Below, piece after piece: positions 45,148 to 53,884 of a DNA stretch of 64,000 nt. The stretch is from Gammaproteobacteria bacterium (lineage in GTDB: Bacteria; Pseudomonadota; Gammaproteobacteria; Pseudomonadales; Azotimanducaceae). The position numbers were made by a program, and so were the translations under genes. The notes under the pieces are model-generated. The model made no database searches. It worked only from the letters and a program-made list of their open reading frames with translations, and was not told the DNA's origin. The number at the start of each line of letters is the position of its first letter. The stretch's first letter is position 1. The stretch is taken from contig JAPPAV010000140.1 of NCBI GenBank assembly GCA_026705345.1, positions 62,001 to 126,000 on the forward strand, read 5' to 3'.

Positions 45148-47178
45148 CTAGTCTCCGCCGCTGAGTTCTTCCCTCGTGTCCGCCGCCTTGACGGGTTCCG
45201 GCAGGGCGTCGACGATCGGTTTCAAATCCTCCACCAGCCACTCGCAAAAAACCGCGTAGTGTCGCCACTTGCCCAACGCGTCGAAGTAGATGGGTTGGCG
45301 GACCTGCTCGGAACTTGCCGTTCGGACCGCACGGCGGGTTTCGTGGAAACGCACGCACGACGCCTCGAAGGGCAGCCCGCAGTGATCGAGGATGCGCCGC
45401 ACCTGCCCTTCGAGGTCGGTGACGGTCTCCTCGTAGTGGACGGTCAGCACCTTGCCGGGCAGCACGCTCTGCCAGTGCTTCATCATGGCATCGTAGTTCC
45501 GGTAGTAGTGGCTCAAGTCCTCCAAGTCGTAGGTGAAGTTCTGTCCCTTCGCGAACAGTTGCTTGTAGCAACCGATGCAGCAATCGACGGGATGCCGGCG
45601 GGCATCGATGATCTTGGCGTTGGGAAGGATGAGGTGCAGCAGGCCCAAGAGCGGGAAGTTGTTCGGCATCTTGTCCGTGAAGAAAGGTCGATCCGTGAAG
45701 CGGTGCCGCGCCGCGTCCTCCAGGTAGCGCTGCCCGTAGGCACGAAAGTCCATGCCGTCGAGTTCCATCGCCGACTCAGGGAACTGCAAGTCGCCGCGCC
45801 GGTACCGTCCAATGGACGTCGCGATCTTGCCCAGCGTCGGGAGTTCCGAAGTGCCTTCCACTTGGCTGTGACTGGCCAGAATCTGTTCGACCAGCGTGGA
45901 CCCGGAGCGCGGCAGACCGACGATGAGGATCGGATCCGCCGCTTCGTGCCCGTTGCCCGCGTGCCCGGCCAAGAACTCCCGGTCGAAGACGGTGCGGATG
46001 GCCTCGTGCCGTTTCTCCAACTCCAGCGGGTCGTGCTTGACCAGGGGGCGTTGCAGACGGTTGCCGGCATCGTAGTGCAACCACGCCCCCGCGTAGTCGT
46101 CCTTGTCCTCGTAGGCCTTGCCCAGGGCGAACGAGAAGTGGATGCGCTCGCTATCCGTTAGGTCGCCACGGGTGAGCTGCTCTTCCATGGCACGGATTTC
46201 GGTTTCTTCGAAGCGAAACACCTTGAGATTGGCCATGCTCCAGTAGACTTCGCCGAAGCGGGGGCGCGCCGCGATGGCCGCACGGTACGCGGCGAGGGCG
46301 GATTCCTGATCCCCGACGGTCTTCAGCGCATGGCCATGGCTCATGTGGACCCCGGCAGCGCGGGGATTCAACGCCAGCGACCTCGCATAGGCCTCGACGC
46401 TGGACTCCTGCTGCCCCGCCTGCGCATAGGCATTGCCGGCACCCGCCCACGCTGCGGCGTTGTCGGGAGCGAGTTCGACGGCTCGACGATACGCTGCGAT
46501 GGCGTCGTTGGGCTTGCTGTTGTCGAGCTGAACCAGACCGAGGTTCATCCAAGCCGCCCCGAAATCCGGTGCGACCGAGGTCGCCCGGCGCAGCCAGGCC
46601 TCGGCATCGCCGGGCTTCTTCTTCTCGCGCCAGTAGGCGATGCCGAGGTAGCGCATCGCGTCGACGTTGTCCGGGTGGCTGCGGAGGACCTCCCGGAACG
46701 TGGCGATCGCCTCGTCCGCGCGACCCGCGCGCAGGTGATCGGCACCTTCGGCCACGCGTCCGGCTACCGGATCCCGGTCGAAGTAGGATTCGAAGTGCCG
46801 ATCCGCTTCGTCGCCCCGTCCCGCGGCGGCCAGCGCCGCGCCGAGTTTCCTATGGGCCGACGGCTGGCGCGGATCGAGGCGAATCGCCTTCTCGAACAGC
46901 CCGATGGCGTCTTCGTGCCGCCCCTGGAAACCCCGCACGCTGCCGAGATCCTCGTAGAGCAGGGGCATCTCCGGCGCCAAGCCGATGGCTTGATCCAGTT
47001 GGGCTGCGGCTTCGTCGTAGCGTCCTTGTTTGGCCAACGCCCGGCTAAGCATTGCGAGGTGCTGGATGCTACCGGGCTCCATGCCCAGGTGGTCGCGGCA
47101 GATCTCTTCCGCGAGCAACGGTCGATTCGCCTTCATGGCGGCGACGGCCCGCCGGATGCTTGGTTCGCCTTGGGACAT
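45148..47178 (-). CDS. TPR-repeat sulfotransferase
   Basis: 676 residues. Residues about 1-380 are tetratricopeptide repeats (for example AMLSRALAKQGRYDEAAAQLDQAIGLAPE and NLGLVQLDNSKPNDAIAAYRRAVELAPDN). The C-terminal 290 residues are a PAPS-dependent sulfotransferase: 5'-phosphosulfate loop LIVGLPRSGSTLVEQILASH, 3'-phosphate region DARRHPVDCCIGCYKQLF and a downstream RIL-x-HCGLPFE segment, as in tyrosine-protein sulfotransferases. It would sulfate a protein or glycan; the TPR part likely selects partners. ATG 47178 shares a base with the stop of the hydroxylase gene upstream. Confidence 0.92.
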   Translation of the reverse strand: MSQGEPSIRRAVAAMKANRPLLAEEICRDHLGMEPGSIQHLAMLSRALAKQGRYDEAAAQLDQAIGLAPEMPLLYEDLGSVRGFQGRHEDAIGLFEKAIRLDPRQPSAHRKLGAALAAAGRGDEADRHFESYFDRDPVAGRVAEGADHLRAGRADEAIATFREVLRSHPDNVDAMRYLGIAYWREKKKPGDAEAWLRRATSVAPDFGAAWMNLGLVQLDNSKPNDAIAAYRRAVELAPDNAAAWAGAGNAYAQAGQQESSVEAYARSLALNPRAAGVHMSHGHALKTVGDQESALAAYRAAIAARPRFGEVYWSMANLKVFRFEETEIRAMEEQLTRGDLTDSERIHFSFALGKAYEDKDDYAGAWLHYDAGNRLQRPLVKHDPLELEKRHEAIRTVFDREFLAGHAGNGHEAADPILIVGLPRSGSTLVEQILASHSQVEGTSELPTLGKIATSIGRYRRGDLQFPESAMELDGMDFRAYGQRYLEDAARHRFTDRPFFTDKMPNNFPLLGLLHLILPNAKIIDARRHPVDCCIGCYKQLFAKGQNFTYDLEDLSHYYRNYDAMMKHWQSVLPGKVLTVHYEETVTDLEGQVRRILDHCGLPFEASCVRFHETRRAVRTASSEQVRQPIYFDALGKWRHYAVFCEWLVEDLKPIVDALPEPVKAADTREELSGGD

Positions 47179-47789
47179 CAGCGCACGAGACCGGACCTGG
47201 CAAGCGCCGGACCGGCCAGGCAATCGGGGGGCAGGTAGTCGAAGATGAAGTGGACCCGGTCGATTGGACCGTCGTTCATGACCGAGTGCGACATTTGGTT
47301 GTTCACTTCCACGGCACGTCCGGCCTCGAAGCGGTGCGGAACGCCGTCGATGAAGAACCGCACCCGGGGATGGGTCACAAGGGGCAGGTGGATGCGGTGT
47401 CCCAGTCGGAGCGACTCGTGCTCATCGACATGCGGCGCAATCCTCGCGCCGGCCGGCAGCCGCACCGCCATTGCGCGGATCACCACCCCGCCGGACAGGT
47501 AGTTTCGCGAAATGATGGCCTCCATCACCGGTTCGGCACTGTCGCCGAGCTGATCCCAACCCACATCCCGCGCGATGGCCAAACTCGGCCATTCGTCGAG
47601 GTCGATGAAGCAAAGCACGATGGATTGCGTGCTGCGGTGCACGTTGAACGACTGTTGCCGGTACTCCTTCGCCGTCCACGCGGCCTCGTCGAGGTCGTGG
47701 ACCGCATCCAGGAGCGCGTCACAGCGCACCGGACCGAGATCCCGAGTCCGGTCGGAAGCATGCAGTTGCCCCACCCCTGTTGCGGACAT
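47178..47789 (-). CDS. Aspartyl/asparaginyl beta-hydroxylase family protein
   Basis: 203 residues, 2-oxoglutarate/Fe(II) oxygenase of the AspH type. Iron and cosubstrate residues lie in HVDEHESLRLGHRIHLPLVTHPRVRF and VNNQMSHSVMNDGPIDRVHFIFDY. Hydroxylates Asp/Asn or other residues in proteins or small molecules. Immediately precedes, with overlap, the TPR-sulfotransferase gene, so both could act on a shared target; that is inference. Confidence 0.85.
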   Translation of the reverse strand: MSATGVGQLHASDRTRDLGPVRCDALLDAVHDLDEAAWTAKEYRQQSFNVHRSTQSIVLCFIDLDEWPSLAIARDVGWDQLGDSAEPVMEAIISRNYLSGGVVIRAMAVRLPAGARIAPHVDEHESLRLGHRIHLPLVTHPRVRFFIDGVPHRFEAGRAVEVNNQMSHSVMNDGPIDRVHFIFDYLPPDCLAGPALARSGLVR

Positions 47790-47880
47790 GGGGTTACCCC
47801 GCGTGTCGAGTTGGCGCTATTGTACGTAATCGACTGGCGGCACCATCGGTTGCAAGGACATCCTTACTTGGGGCGTAGCC

Positions 47881-48528
47881 ATGCACAGCAGCATTCTTCG
47901 AGGTTCCGACTTCCAGGTGTCGTGGATGGGGCGCGACGTATCGCACCAAGGCTTCTTTCGAGACCATGGACGCAACACGCGCGTCGGGCTGCTTGCACCG
48001 GACGGCACGGAGGGTGTCGGTGCGGTGACGTTGGCAATGGCATACGTCACGGCCTTCTACGACGGCTTCCGGAAAGAGGGCGGTGAATTCTTCGCGTATC
48101 CCGACTTCTTCACCTTCCAGCGCCGGGACCCCCTCGTCGACTACGGCTATTTCGACTTCTGGCCGGACAAGGACGTCCGGGTGGCCGACGACCATAACGC
48201 GACGGCCGCCGCCATCGCGGACCGCTCAATCAATGTTCTGCTCCTCCCGGACAGCCCGCCAACCGAACGCGCCTATGAGCCCGCTCAAGACGAGCGAATA
48301 CGTCGCACGCTCGCGCGCTGCTTCCTCTACTCCCGCCATGGCGACGTCGCCGACGCAAATCTGGTGATCCGCTGCGCCGCCGAGCCACTCGGCACATACG
48401 TCGCAAACGTCCTGCGGTCCGTCAACGAGCCGATGCCGAACAGGTTAGAAAGCCCAAACGCCGAGAGGCCGGCACTCGAGCAGTCGTTCCGGGAGACGAC
48501 GATCGACGACGCATTGATGCGTATATAG
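47881..48528 (+). CDS. Conserved-looking hypothetical protein
   Basis: 215 residues of unknown function; I recognise no family. No signal peptide or membrane helix. The N-terminal half has a globular pattern with many aromatic residues (FDVSWMGRD-like start, YPDFFTFQRRDPLVDYGYFDFWPDKDV) and a DDHN motif; the C-terminal half is helical. Divergent from the hydroxylase gene. The reading frame uses the same GC-rich codons as its neighbours, which supports a real gene. Confidence 0.65.
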   Translation: MHSSILRGSDFQVSWMGRDVSHQGFFRDHGRNTRVGLLAPDGTEGVGAVTLAMAYVTAFYDGFRKEGGEFFAYPDFFTFQRRDPLVDYGYFDFWPDKDVRVADDHNATAAAIADRSINVLLLPDSPPTERAYEPAQDERIRRTLARCFLYSRHGDVADANLVIRCAAEPLGTYVANVLRSVNEPMPNRLESPNAERPALEQSFRETTIDDALMRI

Positions 48529-48618
48529 GCCGCGCCCCGCCCACAGCATTCGGGTTGACAAGCTTCGTGCTTGACCGCCTAATGGTCGGTTGAGGCATCT
48601 GATCGGCGGGGGATCCAA

Positions 48619-51036
48619 ATGTCGCGCAACCGGGCACGTGCCAGGAGGTCTGAACTACCCGCCCCACCGGCGTTCCGCCTGAAGCCGTTGGCCATCGCTG
48701 TCATGGCGGTCCACTCCCCTCTGGCCGTCGTTGCCCAGGAACCAACCGACCAAGACGAAACCGCTCGCACCATCGAAGAGGTCATCGTCACCGCCACCAA
48801 GCGCGAAGCCAACATGCAGGATGTCGCGCAGAGCATCACCGCGTTCACCACCGACGACCTGGAGCGCCTGCGCGCCCGGGACATGAAGGAGTACATCGAC
48901 GCGTTGCCGAGCGTCGCCCTGGTCAACAGCGTGCCGGGCCGCAACTCCGTGGTGTTCCGGGGTGTGTCGACTGGTTCATCCGAGTACCGCACCGACAGCA
49001 TGACCGCGGTCTACCTCGACGAGCAGCCGCTCACCACCAACTCCCAGCAGGTTGACCCCTGGCTCGTGGACATCGCACGGGTCGAGGCGTTGCCCGGACC
49101 GCAAGGCACGCTATTCGGATCCAGTTCCCAATCCGGCACGCTGCGGGTCATCACCAACAAGCCCGATCCGAGCGGATTCGGCGCCCAGCTCGATGCCAGC
49201 GCCTATTCCACGAGCGGCGGCGAACCGAGCTACGACTTGAGCGGCCACGTCAACATCCCAGTCGCCGATCGATTCGCGGTGCGCCTCGCGGCTTTCATCT
49301 CCCAAGAGGGCGGCTATGTCGACAACGTGCTCGGCCGCGACCTCGCCGACACGCAGGACAACGCCGATGTCGTCGAGGAGGACTTCAACGAGTACGAGGT
49401 CTCCGGCGGTCGCGTTGCGGCATCCTGGGAGTTGGGCGACCGCTGGTCCGTGATCGCGGGTCTCATCGCCCAGAACAGTTCGGCAACCGGCGCTTGGGAG
49501 ACGGACCCCTCCCTCGGCGACTTCAAGATCGTCAAGTTCTTCGACGAGTACCGGGACGACGACTGAAGCCAGCACTCGGTCACCATCAAGGGCGATCTAG
49601 GCGCCGCCGAGTTCTCCGCCACCACCGCGATCTTCGACCGCGACATCGCCTACGAGTGGGACAACCACGTCTACGAGCAGTACAAGGACGCCTATTGGGG
49701 CGTCTACAACGGCTACGGCCTCTACAATTCCGAATACACCTTCGGCACGATCTTCAACGACCAAACGCAGGAACGCTTCTCGCAGGAGGTCCGGCTCACC
49801 TCGACGGGCGCGAGCCGGTTCCAGTGGATGGTCGGCGCGTTCTACGAGGATGTCGACGACGAATGGTTCTACGGCGCCCAGAATCCGTCGCTCATGGACA
49901 CGGTGGCCTGGGAGACGGCCAACTACTACGCCTACACCTACTACGCGGCGTACGACCACCTCGACTACCCGCTGGCCGGGTCGGACATCGGCTACTTCAA
50001 CCACTTCGTCCGGGCCGTCCAGCAGACAGCCGCGTTCGGCGAACTGGTCTACGACTTTAGCGACCGGCTGACCACGACGGTGGGTCTGCGCTGGTTCGAG
50101 TACGACCGCAACGAGTATGACCAGTTCCATTTTCCGCACGGCCTGCCGCCGCTCTCCGCCCTCGACAGCGACGGTGCCTACGGATCCGCCGGCGTCGAGC
50201 AGGACACCGCATTGAAGCTCTCCGCGCAGTACACGCTCGACAGCGACCGGATGGTGTACTTCCTGTTCAGCCAGGGATTCCGGCTCGGCGGCTCCAACAG
50301 CCAGCGCGCCGCCGCCACCGGTCTCGTGCCGCAGAACTACGGCGCCGACATACTGAACAACTACGAGGCGGGCCTAAAGAGCGAGTGGTTCGACAACCGG
50401 CTGCAGTTGAACGTGTCCGCGTTCTACATGGTCTGGGACGACATCCAGATCGACAACGCCGGCGGGGTCGAGGACAAGTGGTGGCTGCGCGGCATGATAA
50501 ACGGCGATACCGCCCGCACCATGGGGGTGGAGGTCACCTGGGACGCCAGCATCACCGACAGCCTGCGTTTCGAGGGGAGCGTCTTCCTGGCCGATCCCGC
50601 GTTCAATTCGGAATTCACGTTGCTCTCAGGCGAGCAGATTACCGACGGCACGACGATGCCCATCTCGCCGGAGTTCAAGTACTACTTCGCCGTCGAGTAC
50701 ACGTTCTGGAACTGGCGCAATTGGGGCGACCTCTGGGTGCGCTACGACACCAGCCACCAGTCCGAGGTCTACAACGGCCTCTCCAGCGCCATCGCGGAAG
50801 ATCCCGAAGGCAAGCAGCCGTCCTGGACGCTCAGCAACTTCCAACTCGGCATCGAACTTCCCGAGGGACCGCAGTTCATGCTGGAGGTCAACAACCTCTG
50901 GGACGAGCGGACCATCAACTACCTGGACAACGGCGGCAACTTCCAGGCGGCGCAGTTCGGCGACACGCGCTACCACAACATCCGGTCCTACGTGGCCCCG
51001 CGTAGCATCGGCCTGAGCGCGACGTTCCGCTTCTAG
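48619..51036 (+). pseudogene. TonB-dependent receptor interrupted by one in-frame stop
   Basis: One continuous frame of 806 codons broken only by TGA at 49564-49566. ATG 48619 has GGGGGA upstream; a signal peptide, the TonB box (EEVIVTA) and plug domain (VAQSITAFTTDDLER..., VEALPGPQGTLFGSSSQSGTLRVI) come first, and the barrel after the stop ends in a terminal Phe (SIGLSATFRF). The stop falls in a strand region (YRDDD-stop-SQHSVTIKG) where related receptors commonly carry Trp, so TGG to TGA is the simplest explanation. This may be a fresh pseudogene, a sequencing error or a read-through. The ligand is unknown. Confidence 0.8.
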
Positions 51037-51062
51037 GGATCAAACCCTTGCCGAAGAGCACC

Positions 51063-51197
51063 GTAGGGGACGGGCTTGTCCCGTCCCGCTGTCGTTGCGT
51101 TGCCGCGTCTAACCCATCGACCATCCCGGGAAATGACCGCGACCCATGTAGTGCGGGCGACCACATCGCGCCCGTCAGGGCGCGCGGTCGCCCCTAC
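51063..51197 (+). repeat. Dispersed palindromic repeat, copy 9 (composite)
   Basis: Consensus hairpin at 51063-51087, then a second long stem beginning GGGCGACC and ending GGTCGCCCCTAC at 51197, as in copy 2. Fills most of the gap between the TonB receptor and the next gene. Confidence 0.88.
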
Positions 51198-51220
51198 GGG
51201 GTGCCTGCATACGGCCACGG

Positions 51221-52144
51221 ATGATACTCGTCGCCACTTCGGTCGTGCGCGGCAGCCAGCAGGGCGAGAGCCACGGGGGCGTCTACCTCCTGGACCTCGA
51301 ACGCCAGCAAGCCGAGCTCAAGCTCGACTGGAACGACGCGGGGATCGACTGGTCCGGGCGCGGAGGCGACCGGGGCCTGCGCGGCATCGCCCTCGACGGC
51401 GACACCGTGTACATCATTGCGAGCGACGAGCTATTCGCGTTCCGACCGGATTTCTCGTTGATCGGTTCGTGGCGCAACCCGTACCTGAAACACTGCCACG
51501 AAACGAGCGTCCACCAACGCACGCTCTACATCGCTTCGACAGCATTCGATTCCATAATCGGATTCGACCTCGACGACAAGACATTCAACTGGGCCATGCA
51601 CGTCGACCTGCAACGGTTCCGTTTCAAGGGCGAGGTCTACGATCCCGACGGCAAAGACGGTCCCCTGCAGCTCAACAAGCTGCACATCAACAACGTACAC
51701 TGCAACGACGACGGGATGTATCTGAGCGGCCTGCGCACCGGCGGAATGGTCCATTTCAACGGAACGACGCTCGCCATGAGCGCCGAGCTACCCGCGGGCA
51801 CGCACAACGCACAGCCCTTCAGGAACGGGGTCCTGTTCAACGACAGCGAAGCCGACCGGTTGCGGTACGCCGGGCGGGGCGACGGGACGCAAGACCGAGC
51901 CATGGCGGTACCCAGATATGCGCTCAAGGATCTTCAGCACCCCGAGTTCGACGACGGCCACATCGCCCGCCAGGGCTTCGCGCGCGGGCTTGCGGTCTTG
52001 TCCGGCTCGGTGGTGGCCGGCGGCTCGTCGCCGTCGACCGTGGTCGTCTACGACCTCGCCGGCAACCGTCGTCTCGTCTGCGTGAACCTGTCCATGGACG
52101 TCAGGAACGCGATCCACGGCCTCGAGGTGTGGCCCTACGACTGA
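51221..52144 (+). CDS. Predicted beta-propeller-like protein, function unknown
   Basis: 307 residues without signal peptide or membrane helix. It alternates short hydrophobic strands with polar turns in a repeating pattern (GGVYLLDLERQQ, RGIALDGDTVYIIASDELFAF, RTLYIASTAFDSIIGFDLDDK, LRTGGMVHFNG, SSPSTVVVYDLAGN), which fits a propeller. Several His/Cys residues sit near the middle (KLHINNVHCNDDGMYLSG). I cannot assign a family with confidence. Start ATG 51221 is in the only sensible position after the repeat. Confidence 0.6.
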   Translation: MILVATSVVRGSQQGESHGGVYLLDLERQQAELKLDWNDAGIDWSGRGGDRGLRGIALDGDTVYIIASDELFAFRPDFSLIGSWRNPYLKHCHETSVHQRTLYIASTAFDSIIGFDLDDKTFNWAMHVDLQRFRFKGEVYDPDGKDGPLQLNKLHINNVHCNDDGMYLSGLRTGGMVHFNGTTLAMSAELPAGTHNAQPFRNGVLFNDSEADRLRYAGRGDGTQDRAMAVPRYALKDLQHPEFDDGHIARQGFARGLAVLSGSVVAGGSSPSTVVVYDLAGNRRLVCVNLSMDVRNAIHGLEVWPYD

Positions 52145-52147
52145 CCT

Positions 52148-53884
52148 TCACTGCTTCGCCAACGGATGGGGCGTTACGGGCGGCTTGCGGATGTTCCCGG
52201 GCGGACGACGCACGGTGGCGTCCTCGAACAACAGCGCGGGCGTGATTACCGAAATCGGCCAGATGCCGCCCCCCACTGCCGGAACTCCAGGCGGGACGGG
52301 CGAGAAACCCGTTTCGTGACGGGTGGTCGCATCGGACACCGCAACGATGTCGCGGAAGTCCGACTCGGAAAACGCCGACAGGCTCGCCAGCCGTATACGC
52401 TCCTCCGACCCGTCGGGATAGACCTTGTAGACGCCGATCAGCGGTTCGACGTTGGACGCATCCGGACCGAAATAACCGAGGGGTCCCGAGCTCAGTTTCG
52501 CCAACCTGGTGCCGACACGGCGCACAACGATGGCATGGTCCAGCCCCCGATCCTCTGCCAGGAGAAACAACTCCTCCTTCAGTTCCTCGACGCTCAAGCC
52601 CCGGGTCGGCTGCACGATGATGTTGCTCGGTACCGGCGAATCGCGCCAGCGGCTGCCGCTGCTAGCCGGAACCTCGGCAAGCGGCGTACGCGAGGACAAC
52701 AGGGTCTTCAGCATCCCGCGTTCGATCAGCACGACGCGTCGAGCGGGCACACCGTCGTCGTCCACAGGCTGCCGCCCATGCAATGGAACACCCTCGTATG
52801 CCTCGAGAGTCGGATCGCTGACGACGGACAGGAACCGGGGCAAGACGCGACCGCCGATCTTGTCGAGAAACGGATTGCGGAACTGCGCGAAGGCTTGTTC
52901 CATTTGCGGATTGTCCGGGGTCGGGAGACGAAGCGCGATCAGGCGCGGCCCGAGAACCTGGGTGATGAGTTCCGCCGCTGCTTGATCCTCGAACAGCACG
53001 GGCCCCGAATAGCGGTCCGACACGGGTGCTTCTCGGCGCTCAAGAAGCCGGTTCGTCATGGCCTGAACCCGCGCCGTTAGCGCCGACGAGTCCGGCAACT
53101 CTTGCCAATCCCTAACCCAGATGTGAACCCCGTCCTGCAGGTGTGCACCGTCGTCGGCTTGGGACGCCGCGAGCGCATACACACCGATGAAGGGTGTCTC
53201 GCGGACGAAGGCCGACCCTTCGCTGTTCACGAACCAACTGCGGTCGAAGGAGGTGATAACACGCACTTCGGAGCGTGAGAGATGCGACATCCCCTGCATG
53301 GCTGCCGACACCTCGACCGCCAGGTCCGGCGCCGGTGACGTGTCAATTCGGGACTCGGTCCATCCGTCGAACTGGTACGGCTCCTCCCGGGTGAAGTCCG
53401 CAACCTCCTCCACCTGCGTTTTGTTCTGGAGTGCGGCGCGTTTCCCGGCAAGCTGGTCGAGGGCCCGCTTGTACGCGGTGTCGGTCGCCAGCCAGATTTG
53501 CCGCCGCAACGTGTCGTAGTCATCGTCCAGGGAGAGCACCGCAATGGCAGGCAGCATGGCCGCGGTGTTCCGTAGCGACATGAAGTTCGTGTTGTCCAGG
53601 TCGTAGTCGCCCACGCGCAATTCCACGACCAACTGGCGGTTGAAAGCGTTGTTGACGTTGAGGAGTCCGCCGAGGCTGGCGGTGGCGCTGCTGGTGGCGT
53701 TCTCGAACACGCGGTAGGCGAGGAAGTAGGGTTTCTCCGCGTCCTCCAACTGCAGTTCTTCCATCGACCGCGCCATCTCGTCGCGCAGCGCCTGCATGAG
53801 GACGCTATCCTTCGCCACCTCCGCCACCGGGATCGCGGCCGACGCAAGCGCCGTGGCCGCCAGCGCGTTCCGCATCCAGTTCAT
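52148..53884 (-). CDS. Exported TldE/PmbA-like protein
   Basis: 578 residues with a signal peptide (ALAATALASAAIPVAEVA). The body matches the TldE/PmbA family in outline (long helical N-terminal region, LPRFLSVVSDPTLEAYEGVPLHGRQPVDDDGVPARRVVLIERGMLKTLLSSRTPL, C-terminal SLSAFSESDFRDIVAVSDATT) but is longer than PmbA. No HExxxH is present, so it should be the non-zinc partner. The gene follows the zinc-bearing relative with an ATGA overlap. Unlike the cytoplasmic TldDE in this window, this pair is predicted to act in the periplasm. Confidence 0.82.
   Translation of the reverse strand: MNWMRNALAATALASAAIPVAEVAKDSVLMQALRDEMARSMEELQLEDAEKPYFLAYRVFENATSSATASLGGLLNVNNAFNRQLVVELRVGDYDLDNTNFMSLRNTAAMLPAIAVLSLDDDYDTLRRQIWLATDTAYKRALDQLAGKRAALQNKTQVEEVADFTREEPYQFDGWTESRIDTSPAPDLAVEVSAAMQGMSHLSRSEVRVITSFDRSWFVNSEGSAFVRETPFIGVYALAASQADDGAHLQDGVHIWVRDWQELPDSSALTARVQAMTNRLLERREAPVSDRYSGPVLFEDQAAAELITQVLGPRLIALRLPTPDNPQMEQAFAQFRNPFLDKIGGRVLPRFLSVVSDPTLEAYEGVPLHGRQPVDDDGVPARRVVLIERGMLKTLLSSRTPLAEVPASSGSRWRDSPVPSNIIVQPTRGLSVEELKEELFLLAEDRGLDHAIVVRRVGTRLAKLSSGPLGYFGPDASNVEPLIGVYKVYPDGSEERIRLASLSAFSESDFRDIVAVSDATTRHETGFSPVPPGVPAVGGGIWPISVITPALLFEDATVRRPPGNIRKPPVTPHPLAKQ

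Noticed and set aside
41745..49566. Genome-wide reading of UGA as tryptophan
   Set aside because: Many genes here end in TGA with tight overlaps to the next start (tldD/pmbA, yejB/yejE, speD/lipoprotein), so UGA is a normal stop. In the glutaredoxin it replaces Cys, not Trp.
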